A stretch of 8,346 nucleotides of DNA from an uncultured Bacteroidales bacterium (GTDB lineage: Bacteria > Bacteroidota > Bacteroidia > Bacteroidales > Muribaculaceae): NCBI GenBank assembly GCA_900554715.1, contig USIN01000065.1, forward strand, positions 1-8,346. Reading direction: 5' to 3'. The notes beneath the pieces are model-generated. The model ran no database searches and was not told the origin of the DNA. It was given only the letters and a program-made list of their open reading frames with translations. Made by a program: the position numbers and the translations under genes. Of the stretch, positions 5,584 through 8,346 are shown piece by piece. Each line of letters opens with the position of its first letter. Within the stretch, counting starts at the first letter, position 1.

Positions 5584-6666
5584 TCATTGCCTGATCAGTT
5601 TGCGCAAAGCGTCGACAAAAGCAGTCGGGCCTGCCGGATTGATAAACTCAACTTCGACGGGCAGATAAAAAATATAGGGTTTGAGCTCGTGAGGAAAATA
5701 AGGGTTACAGATAAGCCTGACAGCATCCTTTTCGGTCGTGATGATATATTTACGCTCGCCGCGCATTGTATTGAAACGGTTGAGCAACAGCTCTATGTCT
5801 TTGCGTGTATAGCTGTGATGGTCTGGGAAAACATTGACCTTGACCTTGGCCCGGAAGCTTTTGAGATATCTGACGAAAGGCCGCGGATTGCCTATGCCGG
5901 CGACAGCGAGAACGGTGTCTGTCTCAAGCAGCCAGTCAAGATACGGGAAAGCCTTTACCCTGTCGGGAAACAGGGGGACAGGATTGTTGTAGGCATATTT
6001 TGAGAAGAAAAGTTCCTGAAAAGGATATAGTTCGAGATGCTTTGAATAAATCCTGAAATCAAGCTGTTTGATAGTGTCGGGGCATTTTGTCACGACAACC
6101 ATATCTGCGCGGTTAAGGCCTCTTATCGACTCACGCAGACGACCGTATGGCAACATACTGTCTTCAAAAACGGGACGGTTGTATTCAGTGATAAGAATCG
6201 AAGCCTTTGGCTTGACATAACGGTGCTGGAAGGCATCATCAAGCAGAATGAGGTTGATGTTGGGGTCGAGTCTCAGAAGTTCGTTTATGCCGGCGACACG
6301 TTCCTCGCAGACGGCGACAACGACCTCGCCGTTGAATTTCTGATATATCTGATAGGCCTCGTCGCCGACATCGCGCGGAGTCGATTTGTCAGAGGCCATG
6401 ACAAAGCCCTTGGTATGGCGTTTGTAGCCGCGGCTGAGGACAGCGATGTGGAAGCTGTAGCGAAGCTGACTGAGTATGAATTCGACGTGGGGGGTCTTGC
6501 CGGTACCGCCGACGGCCAGATTGCCTACGACAACGACAGGCACGTCAAATTCATGCTGTTTGAGTATGCCCCAGTCAAAGAATTTATTGCGCATGTAGGT
6601 CACCGCCCCGTATATCTTCGAACACGGAAGCAGAATCATTTTCGACATTACATTGCGCGCGGACAT
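5584..6666 (-). CDS. lpxK: Tetraacyldisaccharide 4'-kinase
   Basis: LpxK adds the 4'-phosphate to tetraacyldisaccharide 1-phosphate, making lipid IVA during lipid A synthesis on the cytoplasmic face of the inner membrane. The 360-residue protein has the P-loop VGGTGKTP at 52-59 after the characteristic VVVVGNLAVGG lead-in. Further family blocks are LSRGYKR (77-83), GDEAYQI (101-107), LDDAFQHR (142-149), the LPYGRLRE block (172-179), RADMVVVTK (186-194), AGIGNP (256-261), FPDHHSY (280-286) and TTEKDAVR (310-317). The N-terminal 30 residues are moderately hydrophobic and amphipathic, consistent with membrane association. The start is taken at the ATG 6666-6664; a second Met at residue 7 is an alternative. 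The presence of lpxK shows a Gram-negative envelope with lipid A. It follows sppA by 27 bases, which suggests one transcript. Confidence 0.95.
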   Translation of the reverse strand: MSARNVMSKMILLPCSKIYGAVTYMRNKFFDWGILKQHEFDVPVVVVGNLAVGGTGKTPHVEFILSQLRYSFHIAVLSRGYKRHTKGFVMASDKSTPRDVGDEAYQIYQKFNGEVVVAVCEERVAGINELLRLDPNINLILLDDAFQHRYVKPKASILITEYNRPVFEDSMLPYGRLRESIRGLNRADMVVVTKCPDTIKQLDFRIYSKHLELYPFQELFFSKYAYNNPVPLFPDRVKAFPYLDWLLETDTVLAVAGIGNPRPFVRYLKSFRAKVKVNVFPDHHSYTRKDIELLLNRFNTMRGERKYIITTEKDAVRLICNPYFPHELKPYIFYLPVEVEFINPAGPTAFVDALRKLIRQ

Positions 6667-6693
6667 TCAGAAGCAGTCTATAGAATTTATTTG

Positions 6694-8346
6694 TCAGCGG
6701 ATTTCGATTTCAGGCATACGAGCCTGAACAGGTGCGGCCTCGCGCAGCCGCTTGACGGCGTGGAGCGCCTTGAGTGTCTCTTTGTCAAAAGCCATACCGG
6801 CGACATCAAGTCGGCCGGTCTCGTTCATGAGCGCTTTAAAGATATCGCTGTCGACCGAGGGATATGACACATACTGGTCATGACGAAGCGACAGGTTGTC
6901 GGCCATATCGTTTATACAGTCGGTGAGTGAGCCGATTCTGTCGACAAGGCCGAGACTTACAGCACTCGAACCTACCCAGACACGGCCTTCGGCTATGGCC
7001 TTGACGCTATCGACTGCCATTCCGCGGCCTTCGGCGACGCGGCTTGTAAAGAGCTCGTAGATTTCATTGACGCTCTTCTGCATGGCGCCGAGCTGATAGG
7101 GAGTCATCGGCTCAACAAGCGACATGAAAGCGGCATTGGGGCTTGAGGCAACTTCACTGAAAGTTACACCAAGCTTGCCTGTGACGAGTCCGCTGAAATC
7201 GGGAATCATGCCGAAGACACCGATCGAGCCCGTGAGGGTCGTTTTGTCAGCGTAGATGCTGTCGGCACCACATGAGATATAATAACCGCCCGATGCCGCA
7301 TAATCGCCCATCGAGACATAGAAGGGTTTGTCTTTTGATTTGAAATACTGAAGCGCTTCCCAAATCTGTTCCGAAGCGAAAGCACTGCCGCCGGGAGAAT
7401 TGACACGGAGGACGAGACCTTCTACGTTGTCGTCATCGGCGAGGTCAACAATATCTTTGACGACAGTCTTGCCGACGATGCCTTCGCTGCCGCTGTCGAC
7501 GATATCGCCGACGGCATAATAGACTGCGATGTGCTTGTCTGAAGCGTCGCCGAATTCAGAACTGTTATATGCGATATATTCAGAGGGAGAAACAAGGCGG
7601 ATGTCGTCGTCTTCCTTAATGCCGCTTTTGGCTTTAAGAATCTTGTCGAACTCACGGCCATACGCCGACTTGGTTATCACACCGGCCGTGATGCACTCTT
7701 CGGCGGTCCAGGCATAAGTGAGACTGTCGGCCCATGCAGACACGCGTGCGGGAGCAATAGACCGGTTATCGGCTATTGTCGCCGCATAATAAGACCAGAT
7801 CGAGTCTATATAGACTTTGTTCTGCAGTCTTGCGGCCTCGCTCATTTCTTTAAGGATAAACGGTTCGACGGCGCTCTTGTATGTGCCGACCTTGACGACC
7901 TGCACCTTTACGCCGAGTTTGTCAAGAAGACCGGTGAAGAACGGCGTCAACGAACCGATACCGCGGATATTGACATTGCCGACCGGATTGAGATAAATCT
8001 CATCGGCCACTGAAGCGAGAAGATAGTCGCCCTGCGAAATAGCGTCGCCGTAGGCATAAATCCATTTGCCGCTTTCCTTGAACCGACGCAGAGCCTGCAT
8101 CATCTCCTCACGTGAAGCGACACCGAGCGAAGAGCCACCGCATTTGATATAGATGCCTTCGATTTTCTTATCATTGGCCGACAGCTGTATCGACTTGACG
8201 ATGTCCTCAAGGGTCTGAGGCTTCTGCTCGACACGGCTTAACATAGTCATAAAATCGGCATTAGCCTCACGCTCAATTATATCGCCCGTCAGGTCAATAT
8301 ACAAAACAGAATTTTTTTCGACCGCAGCTGTTTTTTTATCGCCCGA
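6694..8346 (-). CDS. sppA: Signal peptide peptidase SppA, 67K type (N-terminus beyond the right edge)
   Basis: SppA is a membrane-anchored serine protease that degrades cleaved signal peptides. The frame stays open from the TGA at 6696-6694 to the right edge, giving 550 residues. A TTG at 8304 could be mistaken for a start, but the 14 codons before it are in frame and SppA-like (ending VEKNSVLYIDLTGDI), so the true start and the N-terminal membrane anchor lie outside. Two tandem S49/ClpP-fold domains are visible. The catalytic Lys is in VGTYKSAVEPF (codon 7876-7878; residue 157 of the visible piece, E. coli Lys209). The nucleophilic Ser is in DYAASGGYYIS (codon 7291-7293; residue 352, E. coli Ser409). 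NSPGGSAFASEQIW precedes it. The dyad is intact, so the enzyme should be active. The gene leads into lpxK 27 bases downstream. Confidence 0.94.
   Translation of the reverse strand, partial: SGDKKTAAVEKNSVLYIDLTGDIIEREANADFMTMLSRVEQKPQTLEDIVKSIQLSANDKKIEGIYIKCGGSSLGVASREEMMQALRRFKESGKWIYAYGDAISQGDYLLASVADEIYLNPVGNVNIRGIGSLTPFFTGLLDKLGVKVQVVKVGTYKSAVEPFILKEMSEAARLQNKVYIDSIWSYYAATIADNRSIAPARVSAWADSLTYAWTAEECITAGVITKSAYGREFDKILKAKSGIKEDDDIRLVSPSEYIAYNSSEFGDASDKHIAVYYAVGDIVDSGSEGIVGKTVVKDIVDLADDDNVEGLVLRVNSPGGSAFASEQIWEALQYFKSKDKPFYVSMGDYAASGGYYISCGADSIYADKTTLTGSIGVFGMIPDFSGLVTGKLGVTFSEVASSPNAAFMSLVEPMTPYQLGAMQKSVNEIYELFTSRVAEGRGMAVDSVKAIAEGRVWVGSSAVSLGLVDRIGSLTDCINDMADNLSLRHDQYVSYPSVDSDIFKALMNETGRLDVAGMAFDKETLKALHAVKRLREAAPVQARMPEIEIR

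Noticed and set aside
6223..6867. 214-codon open frame on the plus strand, opposite lpxK and the 3' end of sppA
   Set aside because: It lies wholly antisense to two genes with complete, well-conserved motifs. Its translation shows no recognisable family and it spans two unrelated genes, as expected of a shadow frame.

Overview
The window looks like chromosomal core sequence from a member of the Bacteroidota, most likely order Bacteroidales. The evidence is the protein families themselves (a NusB with the long Bacteroidota-type insertion, Bacteroidota-style CoaE and ThiL), A-rich leaders without clear Shine-Dalgarno sequences before most genes, and a textbook Bacteroides-type promoter (TTTG, 20 bp, TAAATTTG). 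GC content is close to 50% by eye. The mix of features would suit the Muribaculaceae, but that is an inference, not a proof.

Layout. Only the first 174 bases are plus-strand coding: the C-terminus of a nitrilase-superfamily (Nit2/YafV-like) amidase. Everything else is transcribed leftward on the minus strand in two groups. The right-hand group is sppA (partial, running off the right edge), lpxK, a trimeric-type purine nucleoside phosphorylase and thiL, with gaps of 27, 69 and 62 bases. The left-hand group is nusB, yajC, a ybbR-like gene and coaE, with gaps of 22 and 21 bases and then a 4-base overlap. It starts from its own promoter in the 82-base gap between thiL and nusB. No stretch over 300 bases is gene-free; the longest gap is 82 bases. 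The window holds no tRNA, rRNA, insertion sequence, CRISPR array or phage gene that I can see.

The genes do housekeeping work: protein quality control at the membrane (SppA), lipid A synthesis (LpxK), purine salvage (PNP), thiamine diphosphate synthesis (ThiL), rRNA transcription antitermination (NusB), protein export (YajC), an envelope protein of the YbbR family, and the last step of coenzyme A synthesis (CoaE).

The most unusual points are: (1) the NusB protein is 472 residues and carries an internal tandem duplication of the Bacteroidota-specific insertion, so two diverged copies of about 150 residues interrupt the NusB fold; (2) the terminator of the plus-strand amidase gene is built inside the 3' coding end of coaE, because the two stop codons are only 3 bases apart; (3) the phosphorylase has Asp where 6-oxopurine-specific enzymes have the base-recognising Asn; (4) a 9-bp stem-loop without a U-tract lies between the phosphorylase gene and thiL. 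I found no sign of a novel multi-gene system.
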